64,000 nt of DNA from Ruminococcus sp. (GTDB lineage: Bacteria > Bacillota > Clostridia > Oscillospirales > Ruminococcaceae). Position numbers and translations under genes: made by a program. The stretch is taken from assembly GCF_024692365.1 (NCBI RefSeq), contig NZ_JAILMR010000124.1, positions 1 to 64,000 of the forward strand. The letters run 5' to 3'. The first letter of the stretch is position 1. Each line of letters opens with the position of its first letter. A model generated the notes under the pieces. The model did not search any database. It saw nothing but the letters and a program-made list of their open reading frames with translations, and was not told where the DNA came from. Shown in pieces: positions 47,928 through 56,355 of the stretch.

Positions 47928-49013
47928 TCATTTCAAGAAAAATATCGAGTATATCAGGAAAAGACCCACCGCTCCCAGCAGCATATACAGCAGAACCAGC
48001 ACATACAGGCGCATTCCGCGGCTTTCATTTTCGTCGGAAATCTGCGTGTTCTCTGCCTGAGACTCTGGCGGCTGAAACGGCTCTGTTTCGGGATTTTTCT
48101 CAATTTCGGGACGTTTATTTTCGGCGACATCGCGCTTCTCCTGCGGAACATAGCACGCCTCATACTGGGGCGGAACACTGTCCATCGGAAGCTGGCTCAG
48201 CACCCTGTAAACCTCGTCCATATCAGCAAATCTGCTCTCGGGATGTGCCATACAGCACTGCATTATGAAACGTCCAAGGTCGGGGGGCGCACCCGCAGGC
48301 GGGTCAAATGGCTGACCTTCTAACCTCGATTTTACGGCATTATCGGGACTTTCGCCCTCGTTCTGCAAAGGCAGAAGACCACCATTAAAAAGCTGATACA
48401 GCATCACGCCGAAAGAGTAAATATCCGCCTTATAATGATCGTAGTTTTCCGAAAACGTTTCAGGCGCAGCGTAAGTACGGTCACCAAGGTCGGGAAGATA
48501 GGTGCACGGAGCGTCCATACAGAAATGCCCCTCGCTGTCCACGCGGATATTTTTCGGGCAGATATCCCCGAAAGTAAAGCCTTTGCGGTGTGCAGCACGT
48601 ATGCCGCGGCAGATGTTGTCCGCCAGCTTGCGGGCAGTAACATAGGGTATCTGACTGTCAATCTCAAGGGGACGATAATCGTCTGTCTGCACAAGGATAT
48701 CCGCGGCAACAGGCGGTGCGCCGATGTTTTCGATGTTCTTGACCGTAAAGTTCCTCGCACTGACAAGGAAAGCTTCACCAGCCAAAGGAAGTCGGGCGTT
48801 TATCCTTTTTATGGCAGCCTCAGTCAGTTCAGAGAGAGGTCTGCCGCAGGCGGTACTGTCAACCGTCAGCACTCTGACTGCGCTTTTACGCCCGTTTTTG
48901 TCTTTCAGCGAGAACATCTCACCAAGTTCGTCCTCCCACATGAAGCTGTCAACGTACCACTCGTCCCAAAGCGGCTCGTATTGCGAAAGCCTGCGCTCCA
49001 AACTGTTTTCCAA
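47928..49013 (-). CDS. Protein kinase-like (probable pseudokinase) with C-terminal TM
   Basis: HRKGFTFGDICPKNIRVDSEGHFCMDAPCT, YAAPETFSENYDHYKADIYSFGVMLYQLFNG; C-terminal hydrophobic helix. Confidence 0.78.
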   Translation of the reverse strand: MENSLERRLSQYEPLWDEWYVDSFMWEDELGEMFSLKDKNGRKSAVRVLTVDSTACGRPLSELTEAAIKRINARLPLAGEAFLVSARNFTVKNIENIGAPPVAADILVQTDDYRPLEIDSQIPYVTARKLADNICRGIRAAHRKGFTFGDICPKNIRVDSEGHFCMDAPCTYLPDLGDRTYAAPETFSENYDHYKADIYSFGVMLYQLFNGGLLPLQNEGESPDNAVKSRLEGQPFDPPAGAPPDLGRFIMQCCMAHPESRFADMDEVYRVLSQLPMDSVPPQYEACYVPQEKRDVAENKRPEIEKNPETEPFQPPESQAENTQISDENESRGMRLYVLVLLYMLLGAVGLFLIYSIFFLK

Positions 49014-49047
49014 AAATAACGCCCTCCTTTCTGCCTTTGATTATTAC

Positions 49048-49542
49048 TTAAACGTTTGCGAAGTTCCAATCATCATCGGGATCATATTTGCCCCAAGGGG
49101 AATTGCCCTCAAAACCTCCGAGATACACCAACTTTTCTCCGAGAATACATATCTGGATACCATGTTCGGGCTCCCATTCACAGCCTCCGCTGAGGTTTAA
49201 CGCAGGAATATCCGCGTTCTCGGGAACCACAAACTCCACCGTAGAAATATTGAAATACCTGAACATCTCTCCCGCGGGAGTATACTTGTCAACAGGCGGA
49301 AAATCCGCAGGGTCGAACCTCTCCCCTGCCGCGTCCCTGCAAAGCTCGATGAAGAACAAACAGTACCTTTTCGCCGCTTCACATATAGCCGAAAGCGTAT
49401 CTTCGGGCAGATCAATCAAATGCCGAACGCACTTATTTATGTACTCACCGCTGACATTTTCATGAGGAACATAGATCTCGATCTCATCACCGAGAACACA
49501 GTCGGTCACAATATCCCCCTCGCGGAAAACCTTATTCTCCAT
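49048..49542 (-). CDS. Hypothetical protein
   Basis: MENKVFREGDIVTDCVLGDEIEIYVPHEN...; SD AAAGGAGGC upstream. Confidence 0.6.
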   Translation of the reverse strand: MENKVFREGDIVTDCVLGDEIEIYVPHENVSGEYINKCVRHLIDLPEDTLSAICEAAKRYCLFFIELCRDAAGERFDPADFPPVDKYTPAGEMFRYFNISTVEFVVPENADIPALNLSGGCEWEPEHGIQICILGEKLVYLGGFEGNSPWGKYDPDDDWNFANV

Positions 49543-49555
49543 AATATGCCTCCTT

Positions 49556-51031
49556 TTATCCTCCCAGATGCATAACATTCAGCAGCAGTATCCAGCTGAG
49601 TCCGTAGTAAGTCACCACAGCCACAAGGTCGTTGACGGTGGTTATCAGCGGTCCCGAAGCAACTGCGGGGTCAACTTTTATCTTCTTGAAAAACAGCGGG
49701 ATAATAGTGCCCACCGCACTGGATATCAGCATCGCCAGCATCAGCGAAACGCCTATGCAGCCCGATACAGCAAACGAAAATCCAGGCGTGCGATGTTTGA
49801 AGAACATGATGTAAAGTCCCACCAGTCCGAAAGACATCACGCCCAGAATTATTCCGTTTGAAATACCAACGCGGGTCTCCTTCGCTACAAGATGAAGCTT
49901 CTGCCCTAAGGTAAGGTTCTCGTCCGTAAGAACTCGAATCGTCACCGCAAGGGACTGCGTACCAACGTTACCCGCCATATCCAGAATAAGAGACTGGAAA
50001 GCCTGAATGAGTGTCAGCTCTGCGATTATTTGCTCGAAAGCACCCACAACGCCCGATACCAGCATTCCAAGACAAAGCAGAACCAACAGCCACGGCAGAC
50101 GCTTTTTCATGCTCTGCAAAAGCGGTTCCTGCAAGTCTTCCTCTGCGGTCAGACCTGCGAACATGACGTAGTCCTCGCCCATCTCGTCATCAACGACTTC
50201 GATAAGGCTCTTCGCCGTGATAACGCCGAGAAGTCTGCTGCTGTTATCCAGCACGGGTATCAGGTCTTCGGAATAGTCCTTCAGCTTTTCGATACACTCA
50301 TCTATCTCCTCATTCGCATAAACATAAGGGAATGAGGTCATTATAAGGCTTTCGAGAGTTCTTGTGCTTCGTGCCGTGATAAGCTCTTTCAGATCGATGG
50401 CACCGTAGAATTCCTCATTATCATCAACCACGAAAATAGTGGTGATATTGTCATTATCTTCCGCCTGACGCACCAGCTCGCTCATCGCCTGCTTTATGGT
50501 CAGGTCTTCCTTGATGATGATGCAGTTAGTGGTCATCTTACTGCCTATCTCGTCCTCGTCGAAACTTGCTATCAGCCGAATCTCTTTCCTGACCTCAGCG
50601 GAAAGTGCATCGATTATCAGTCCTCGCTTTTCACGCTCTATCTCACGAAGAACGTTCACCGCAGTATCCGTCTCCAGCAGACTGACAACTGCAGCCGCCT
50701 TGTTGAGATCCATCTCGTTGAGGTATGTGCCCGCATCGTCCTCATCGAGATACTCAAAAGCTTCCGCCAGCATATCGCCGCTGCACACGCGGTAAAGCTT
50801 CTGCCTTTCCTGCTTAGTGAGATCAGCGATAACGCCCGCGATATCGTTGCCGTGGTAGTCTTCAAGTTTTTTCAGTATAACACGCGGCGAATCGTTGCTG
50901 CGTATAACACTTATAATCTCGCCCTCATAGTCGGGCTTTACCGCCATTTCAGCGGTATCGTCATCTGTATTTACATTAGTGATATCCTCTGTGTTCTGGG
51001 TATCCTTCTTGATATCCTCTGCCATATCCAT
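49556..51031 (-). CDS. mgtE: Magnesium transporter MgtE
   Basis: MgtE_N repeats, CBS pair, MFAGLTAEEDLQEPLLQSMKKRLPWL, DMAGNVGTQSLAVTIR. Confidence 0.94.
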   Translation of the reverse strand: MDMAEDIKKDTQNTEDITNVNTDDDTAEMAVKPDYEGEIISVIRSNDSPRVILKKLEDYHGNDIAGVIADLTKQERQKLYRVCSGDMLAEAFEYLDEDDAGTYLNEMDLNKAAAVVSLLETDTAVNVLREIEREKRGLIIDALSAEVRKEIRLIASFDEDEIGSKMTTNCIIIKEDLTIKQAMSELVRQAEDNDNITTIFVVDDNEEFYGAIDLKELITARSTRTLESLIMTSFPYVYANEEIDECIEKLKDYSEDLIPVLDNSSRLLGVITAKSLIEVVDDEMGEDYVMFAGLTAEEDLQEPLLQSMKKRLPWLLVLLCLGMLVSGVVGAFEQIIAELTLIQAFQSLILDMAGNVGTQSLAVTIRVLTDENLTLGQKLHLVAKETRVGISNGIILGVMSFGLVGLYIMFFKHRTPGFSFAVSGCIGVSLMLAMLISSAVGTIIPLFFKKIKVDPAVASGPLITTVNDLVAVVTYYGLSWILLLNVMHLGG

Positions 51032-51079
51032 AGCCCTCCGTTCATTTTTTATAATGACGCAAGGGGTTAAAAATGGGCA

Positions 51080-51283
51080 TAAAAAGTCCTCTGCCGACCG
51101 CAGTGTAAAAACACCTTTAACGAGTCAATCAGAGGCAGCGCACATATATCCTTAGGTCTGTCCGCAAAGCAGACACGATTACAGAAGACGACGAACCGTT
51201 ACAGTTTGCCGCCCGCAGGATATTTTGCCGCATAGCTGCCCTTTTGACCCGCAACTGTCACCGTTAGTCACTTCTGTCCTCAC
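51080..51283 (-). ncRNA. Candidate structured 5' leader / riboswitch with terminator, upstream of mgtE
   Basis: Outer stem ACAGAAG/CTTCTGT (51271-51277 with 51181-51187), inner ACAGTT/AACTGT, conserved-looking GCGGC/GCGGG blocks, terminator-like CCTCTG...CAGAGG + UUUUU next to mgtE. Confidence 0.6.
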
Positions 51284-51319
51284 CGTCCTTTCAAGGTTTA
51301 AAAAGTAATATAAGATTCA

Positions 51320-51607
51320 TCACTTATTTTTACGACTCTGCAAAGATTTTTTCAGCTTTCCCGTTTCCTTTTGCAGACTGCGTATCTGTCGATTTTGAGC
51401 AGAAATAGTATTTTGATGATTTATCAATTCTTCTCTCAGTCTGAGAATATCCTTATTCTTATCATCAAGCATCAAGCGGTACCTACGGCAAATGCCTGCA
51501 TATTCAAGGCACAATTTGCCGTAATTTTCGCTCATTATTTCATGTTGTTCTTTGGGTGTATTAACTTTTCCGAAAGAACCCGAATAAACATCTTTCAAAT
51601 CGCTCAT
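51320..51607 (-). CDS. Small coiled-coil hypothetical protein
   Basis: LRLREELINHQNTISAQNRQIRSLQKETGKLKKSLQSRK heptad-like C-terminus. Confidence 0.5.
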   Translation of the reverse strand: MSDLKDVYSGSFGKVNTPKEQHEIMSENYGKLCLEYAGICRRYRLMLDDKNKDILRLREELINHQNTISAQNRQIRSLQKETGKLKKSLQSRKNK

Positions 51608-51810
51608 GATACATATATTTCCTTATATAAAATGAAAATATTCTCAGAATCTGCGCTTACGAATTAATAGTGATTCCATGCTGAACATTGCGTTTCACAC
51701 GTTTTTAAAGATACGCAACATTCGCATTTTTTACTATAATATTATATCACATTCTGAACTACAAGTCAATGCTTTCGGGGAGGGTTTTTACACAGCTACC
51801 CAATAAGATA

Positions 51811-51878
51811 TGCCAAGGAAGAGAGCTTTGGGTCAACCCTTTCGCGAAAGGCTTGACCCAAAGCTCATCTCCTTGGCA
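51811..51878. repeat. REP-like terminal palindrome of the composite element (solo copy)
   Basis: TGCCAAGGAAGAGAGCTTTGGGTCAACCCTTTCGCGAAAGGCTTGACCCAAAGCTCATCTCCTTGGCA, near-perfect 68-bp hairpin. Confidence 0.85.
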
Positions 51879-51971
51879 GGTTTCTCACAAAGTGCTGACC
51901 CGCCGTTTTGCAATTGTACCGTCCTCGCAAAACCAGAAATAGGCGGAATCGGCCCGCCCGGCCGAGGGCAA

Positions 51972-53615
51972 TTATGAATTGACAACGTGTTTCGCCGCAA
52001 TGATTCCAAACGTATAACACTTACCCAGCGAAAGCCCCGTCTGATGGAACGGATAATCCGCACCGCCGTAGAACTGTCCGCCCAGATTTCCAACACAATA
52101 AAGCCCCGGGATAGGTGTGCCGTTCTTGTCCGTCGCTCTGCCGAACTCGTCTGTCATAACGCCCGACACCTCAGCCGATACACGAATATGCTTTCTAGCC
52201 CCCCAGAAAGGCGCTTTCTCGATCTTGTGCATATACTTCGCAGGCTTGCCGAAGTCGCTGTCAACACCCTTGTCGCAGAGTTCGTTATAGCGGTCAACAG
52301 AAGCTTTCAGCTTGTCGAAAGGTATGTCAAGCTCCTTGGCAAGTTCTTCCAGCGTGTCGCACCTGTGCAGGTCGATGAGGTTCCTGAAAACGCCCTGCGG
52401 ATTCTCCACCGCCCCGGGAATGAACTTCTCCATCACAGCAGGCGGAACTTTTCCGCTTACGAACTCATCGTCAGGCCACTCCATATAGGTGCTGTCGTAG
52501 ATGGTGCAGTACCAGCCCTTTGAGCCTGTTTCCCTGTGGTCGGGGTCGAGCATCGAGCCCTTGTATGCAGGCTGTTCGCGGAGGATATTTCCCATGTAGA
52601 CGAAGCCCGTATACTCGTTGGTGAAGCGTTCGCCGTTCATGTTGAGGTACAGGAAAGGTTCTTCAAACATCAGCGCGGAATCAAAATCGTGCATCATCTT
52701 GGTATGACCGAGGGGCTCCATTTCAGCCCCCGCAGACATAGCGAGGATATGACCGTCTCCTGTTTTGCCGAACTGCTTTTTATCGAAGTCGGCGATATCG
52801 GGGCACCATCTCTTGACCATTGCGGGGTTGTTGGTGTAGTCGCCTGTCGCGAGGATAACGCCTTTTTTCGCGTTATAGCGGATGTACTTGCCCTCAGCGT
52901 TCTTAGCGATGACTGCGCATACTCTGCCGTTCTCTGTCACAAGCTGAACCGCGGGGGTCTTGTAGAAAACGTCCAGAGCTACACCTGTTTTCTGGACATT
53001 ATCGATGATGTTTCTCAGGGCGTGACCGACGTTCTTGGGCTTGGGACCGACCCAGGGCGCCCAGAAGTAGCAGTGGTCGTCGCCGTACTCATAGCTGTTT
53101 TCCCTGTCCTGCCAATGACCTGTAAAATCCCCGCTGGTGCTGATGAAAGCGCACAGACCGTTGCCGTCGTTCAGCAGTTCGGCAGAACGTTTATTATCAT
53201 CGACTTTACTGCCGTCGCCGTACTCGGTCTCCTTGGTCATACCCGCACGGTTCCAGAACCACATCATAGCTTCCTCGGAATTATCCGCATAAGCACGGAG
53301 GAGTTTGGTATCGGCTCTCCAGCTGCAAAGGCTGTTGGTATGGTGTATCCATTTAGCAATACCCGCCTCGGTGGACTTTGACTTAATTATCGCCGAACCG
53401 CAGTTACCCTGTGAAACAGCGCCCGATTCTTTTTGCAGAAGTGCGACCTTAGCGCCAAGCTCCGCAGCTTTACAAGCGGCAGGCACGCCCGAAGCACCAG
53501 CGCCGACAACAACGACATCGTAGTCGGCTGTTTCATCGGGGGTAATGGCTTGCAGTTCGCACACCGAGTCAGCTGCTTCCTGTTCGGTGATGTTGAAATT
53601 AGTTTCCTGTGACAT
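51972..53615 (-). CDS. FAD-dependent fumarate reductase/succinate dehydrogenase-flavoprotein-like oxidoreductase
   Basis: DVVVVGAGASGVPAACKAAELGAKVALLQKE, GVILATGDYTNN, GLYCVGNLGGQFYGGADYPFHQTGLSLGKCYTFG. Confidence 0.88.
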   Translation of the reverse strand: MSQETNFNITEQEAADSVCELQAITPDETADYDVVVVGAGASGVPAACKAAELGAKVALLQKESGAVSQGNCGSAIIKSKSTEAGIAKWIHHTNSLCSWRADTKLLRAYADNSEEAMMWFWNRAGMTKETEYGDGSKVDDNKRSAELLNDGNGLCAFISTSGDFTGHWQDRENSYEYGDDHCYFWAPWVGPKPKNVGHALRNIIDNVQKTGVALDVFYKTPAVQLVTENGRVCAVIAKNAEGKYIRYNAKKGVILATGDYTNNPAMVKRWCPDIADFDKKQFGKTGDGHILAMSAGAEMEPLGHTKMMHDFDSALMFEEPFLYLNMNGERFTNEYTGFVYMGNILREQPAYKGSMLDPDHRETGSKGWYCTIYDSTYMEWPDDEFVSGKVPPAVMEKFIPGAVENPQGVFRNLIDLHRCDTLEELAKELDIPFDKLKASVDRYNELCDKGVDSDFGKPAKYMHKIEKAPFWGARKHIRVSAEVSGVMTDEFGRATDKNGTPIPGLYCVGNLGGQFYGGADYPFHQTGLSLGKCYTFGIIAAKHVVNS

Positions 53616-53775
53616 GATTCTTCCTCCTTTTTAAATACAAACTGCCGTCCCATAATTCGGGACGGCAGCATTGATAATTCCGGTTAGTTTGTCCGTAAGG
53701 ACTGGGTTTTATTTGCTGGGGTCTTTTGGGGACATTGGGGATTTGCTTTGTTTGGGTTGACCCTTTGTTTTTATT

Positions 53776-53925
53776 TTGGTATTGGTTGGTATGATTTGGT
53801 ATCGTTTGGTATACTCTCGTACCATTTGGTATTCGTTGGTAGACTTGCGAACTGCATCGAACCATTTGGTAGACTTGCGAACTGCATCGAACCATTTGGC
53901 AGACGTTCGTACTTCGGTTGACATG
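53776..53925 (+). repeat. Long decamer array (about 14 units) with a 30-bp exact duplication
   Basis: TTGGTAT... units every 10 bp from 53776 to about 53916; TTGGTAGACTTGCGAACTGCATCGAACCAT repeated at 53836-53865 and 53866-53895. Confidence 0.9.
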
Positions 53926-53938
53926 TCGCCGCTTACGG

Positions 53939-54251
53939 GTCGAGACAGCGACTGCGTCGGCTGTGGCTGTCGCTGTCCGATTTCGTGCGCGGGTAATATT
54001 CACGCTCGCCATAAGTGCAGTGGTATACGTTTGCATACGCTCGTAACGTTTGGTAGCTGCGACTGCGTCGGCAGCGTACCCGCACATTTTTTTGTCACGC
54101 ATTTGAGTTTTGCTTGCTATTGCTTTGTTGGTGGTCACGTCGCTTTAGCGCCTTGACCGAGAGGCTCTGCCTCTAACAATCAGCTTTGCTGATTGTGTGC
54201 TCTCCGCAAGCCTTTCGCGAAAGGCTTGACCCAAAGCTCTTCTCCTTGGCA
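53939..54251 (+). repeat. Composite repetitive element, copy 3
   Basis: GTCGAG-hairpin-TGCGCGGGTAAT-decamers-TACCCGCACATTTTTTT-CACGTCGCTTTAGCGCCTTGACCGAGAGGCTCTGCCTCT-nested hairpin-GTGCTCTCCGCAAGCCTTTCGCGAAAGGCTTGACCCAAAGCTCTTCTCCTTGGCA. Confidence 0.87.
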
Positions 54252-54322
54252 TTCTATCCTAAGTACAGCTACCTTATCGCCCTGCCAACAATTATGAATT
54301 GTGAATTATGAATTAGAAAAAG

Positions 54323-55642
54323 TTATTCGTAGCGCAAAGCATCTATCGGATTCATATTGCCCGCTCTCTTAGCAGGATAATAACCAAAGATAAGTCCCGT
54401 CAGCATCGAGAATCCAAGGCTGATGATTATCGCGGGTATCGATGGCTGTACACTCAGTGTAATGTACTCAGCATACTCAGCTGCCATTGTGTTCAGCAGT
54501 ATAGATGCTACCTTACTAAGCAGTACACCGTTCAGCACACCTATCAGCACGCCGATAGTTCCGCCTGTCAGGCATATGATGACAGCTTCGATAACGAACT
54601 GACTTCTAATATCGCCGTTCAGCGCACCCAGTGCTTTTCTTACACCTATCTCGCGTGTACGTTCAAGTATGCTTACCAGCATGATGTTCATAACGCCTAC
54701 ACCGCCGACTATCAGAGATATCGCCGCGATTATGGATATCGCAACAGTGATAACATTCAGGACGGTGGTTATCATGCCCATCTCCTCCTGAGAATCGTAT
54801 ATCTCCATCTCAAATACCTCGTTGTTGCGGTATATGGGCTCGAAGTAATCTTTGATATACTGCTTTGCAGTTTCCGCATCACAGTTGCTTGTCCAGCCTA
54901 TCTGTGCGTTTTGCAGCTTGGTTTCTCTCGGTGAAAGACCCTTTGCTTCAAGCATGGTGTTATATGGGAAGAACACGTAGGTCTTAACATCAAGCTTGTT
55001 TTTTGAGGTGTTGATCTTCATCTGGGTCTTTTCAAGTTCGGTGTACTCCATTATGCCGACTATCGTCAGGTTGATATTGGCGTTATTGATCACCTCAAAT
55101 TTGATAGTCTTACCCAGAGCGTTATCAACAGAACCGAAATACTGTTCACAGAAGAAATCCGATACCAGACAGGTATGCTTCGCACCCTCGTTATCGGCAT
55201 TATTCGGGGCACGTCCTGCAACTATCTGCTTCTTGTACTGGGGCGGTTCGAAGTAGTCACCCGAAACACCCAGCATGACCGCCTTGAAGGTTTCACCTTT
55301 AAGGTTTACTACATCCGCACCGCCGTATAATTCGTTACAGCTGTAAGTAAGCTCGCCCGGGTGCTCTGCTATCAGACCCTGCACCATTTCAAGTGTTAGG
55401 GTGTCGTCTTCCTCCGTTATCCTGCCGTCGTAATCATCCCTTACATCGGGGTAGATAGTCAGCTTCACGTCGCCTAGCTGGTCGAAGGTATTATTCAGTG
55501 TTTTCGAGATGGAGTTACCTATCGTAGTGATGGTTATAACTGCGCTGATACCAATGATGATACCAAGCATCGTCAGGAATGAACGCAGTTTGTTTATCGC
55601 CAGCGATGAGAACGCCATTTTTATGCTTTCAAGGAGGTTCAC
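54323..55642 (-). CDS. MacB-like ABC transporter permease
   Basis: MNLLESIKMAFSSLAINKLRSFLTMLGIIIGISAVI; MNIMLVSILERTREIGVRKALGA. Confidence 0.93.
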   Translation of the reverse strand: MNLLESIKMAFSSLAINKLRSFLTMLGIIIGISAVITITTIGNSISKTLNNTFDQLGDVKLTIYPDVRDDYDGRITEEDDTLTLEMVQGLIAEHPGELTYSCNELYGGADVVNLKGETFKAVMLGVSGDYFEPPQYKKQIVAGRAPNNADNEGAKHTCLVSDFFCEQYFGSVDNALGKTIKFEVINNANINLTIVGIMEYTELEKTQMKINTSKNKLDVKTYVFFPYNTMLEAKGLSPRETKLQNAQIGWTSNCDAETAKQYIKDYFEPIYRNNEVFEMEIYDSQEEMGMITTVLNVITVAISIIAAISLIVGGVGVMNIMLVSILERTREIGVRKALGALNGDIRSQFVIEAVIICLTGGTIGVLIGVLNGVLLSKVASILLNTMAAEYAEYITLSVQPSIPAIIISLGFSMLTGLIFGYYPAKRAGNMNPIDALRYE

Positions 55643-56355
55643 TCAAACACCTCCTTTTTATAGTCGTCGGCAATTATCCTGCCGTCGCTTATGGTTATCA
55701 TACGTTCTGTTTCGGAAGCAAGTTCGGGGCTGTGGGTGATGAGGACTATTGTCTTGCCCTCTTCCTCGTGTAGTTTATGGAACAAGTCCATTACCATTCT
55801 GCCCGTCTTGGTATCGAGAGCGCCTGTTGGTTCATCGGCGAGGATTATTGAGGGGTCATTCGCCATTGCCCTTGCGATTGCTACACGCTGTTTCTGTCCG
55901 CCAGAAAGTCTTGCGGGGTCATGGGTGTATCTGTCGCCCATACCTACCAGCTCGATAAGCTCCATAGCCCTTTCGGTACGTTTCTTCTGGGATATGCCCG
56001 CATACATCATGGGCATCTCCACATTTTTCAGCGCGGTAATTTTTGGTATAAGGTTGAAATTCTGGAACACGAAGCCTATCTCCTTGTTCCTTATGCGGGA
56101 AAGCTGTTTGTCGTCCAGCACCTTGGTACTGTTGCCGTTGAGTTCGTACTCGCCGTCGGTCTGTCTGTCGAGAAGACCGATAATATTCATCAGCGTACTT
56201 TTACCCGAACCCGAAGCGCCTACTATGGATACGAACTCGCCCTCATAGATATCAAGTCCGATATCGAAGAGTATCTGGAGTTCATTCGGTTCACCCACGT
56301 AGTACTTCTTGGTCACGGATTCCATGTGGATAACAGGGTCACTTCTTCTTTTCAT
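55639..56355 (-). CDS. ABC transporter ATP-binding protein (MacB/LolD type)
   Basis: GASGSGKSTLMNIIGLLD, LSGGQKQRVAIARAMANDPSIILADEPTGALD. Confidence 0.95.
   Translation of the reverse strand: MKRRSDPVIHMESVTKKYYVGEPNELQILFDIGLDIYEGEFVSIVGASGSGKSTLMNIIGLLDRQTDGEYELNGNSTKVLDDKQLSRIRNKEIGFVFQNFNLIPKITALKNVEMPMMYAGISQKKRTERAMELIELVGMGDRYTHDPARLSGGQKQRVAIARAMANDPSIILADEPTGALDTKTGRMVMDLFHKLHEEEGKTIVLITHSPELASETERMITISDGRIIADDYKKEVFE

Noticed and set aside
51080-51283. M-box (Mg2+) riboswitch call for the mgtE leader
   Set aside because: It has GGUGAGG and mgtE downstream, but the conserved order GUUAGGUGAGGCUCC...CUGCUGCCC...GGGUCAACAG could not be matched; left unclassified.
53776-53925. CRISPR array
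   Set aside because: 10-bp units with 3-bp variable parts have no repeat/spacer architecture and no cas genes are present.
53776-53925. Plasmid-type iterons or a replication origin
   Set aside because: Arrays are scattered at many chromosomal loci including inside genes, and no replication initiator is adjacent; not supported beyond the periodicity.
53599-54138. 179-aa minus-strand ORF with VYQMVRCSSQ repeats
   Set aside because: Its repeats are a by-product of the decamer array and the 30-bp duplication; any frame through such an array stays open. No SD or homology signal.
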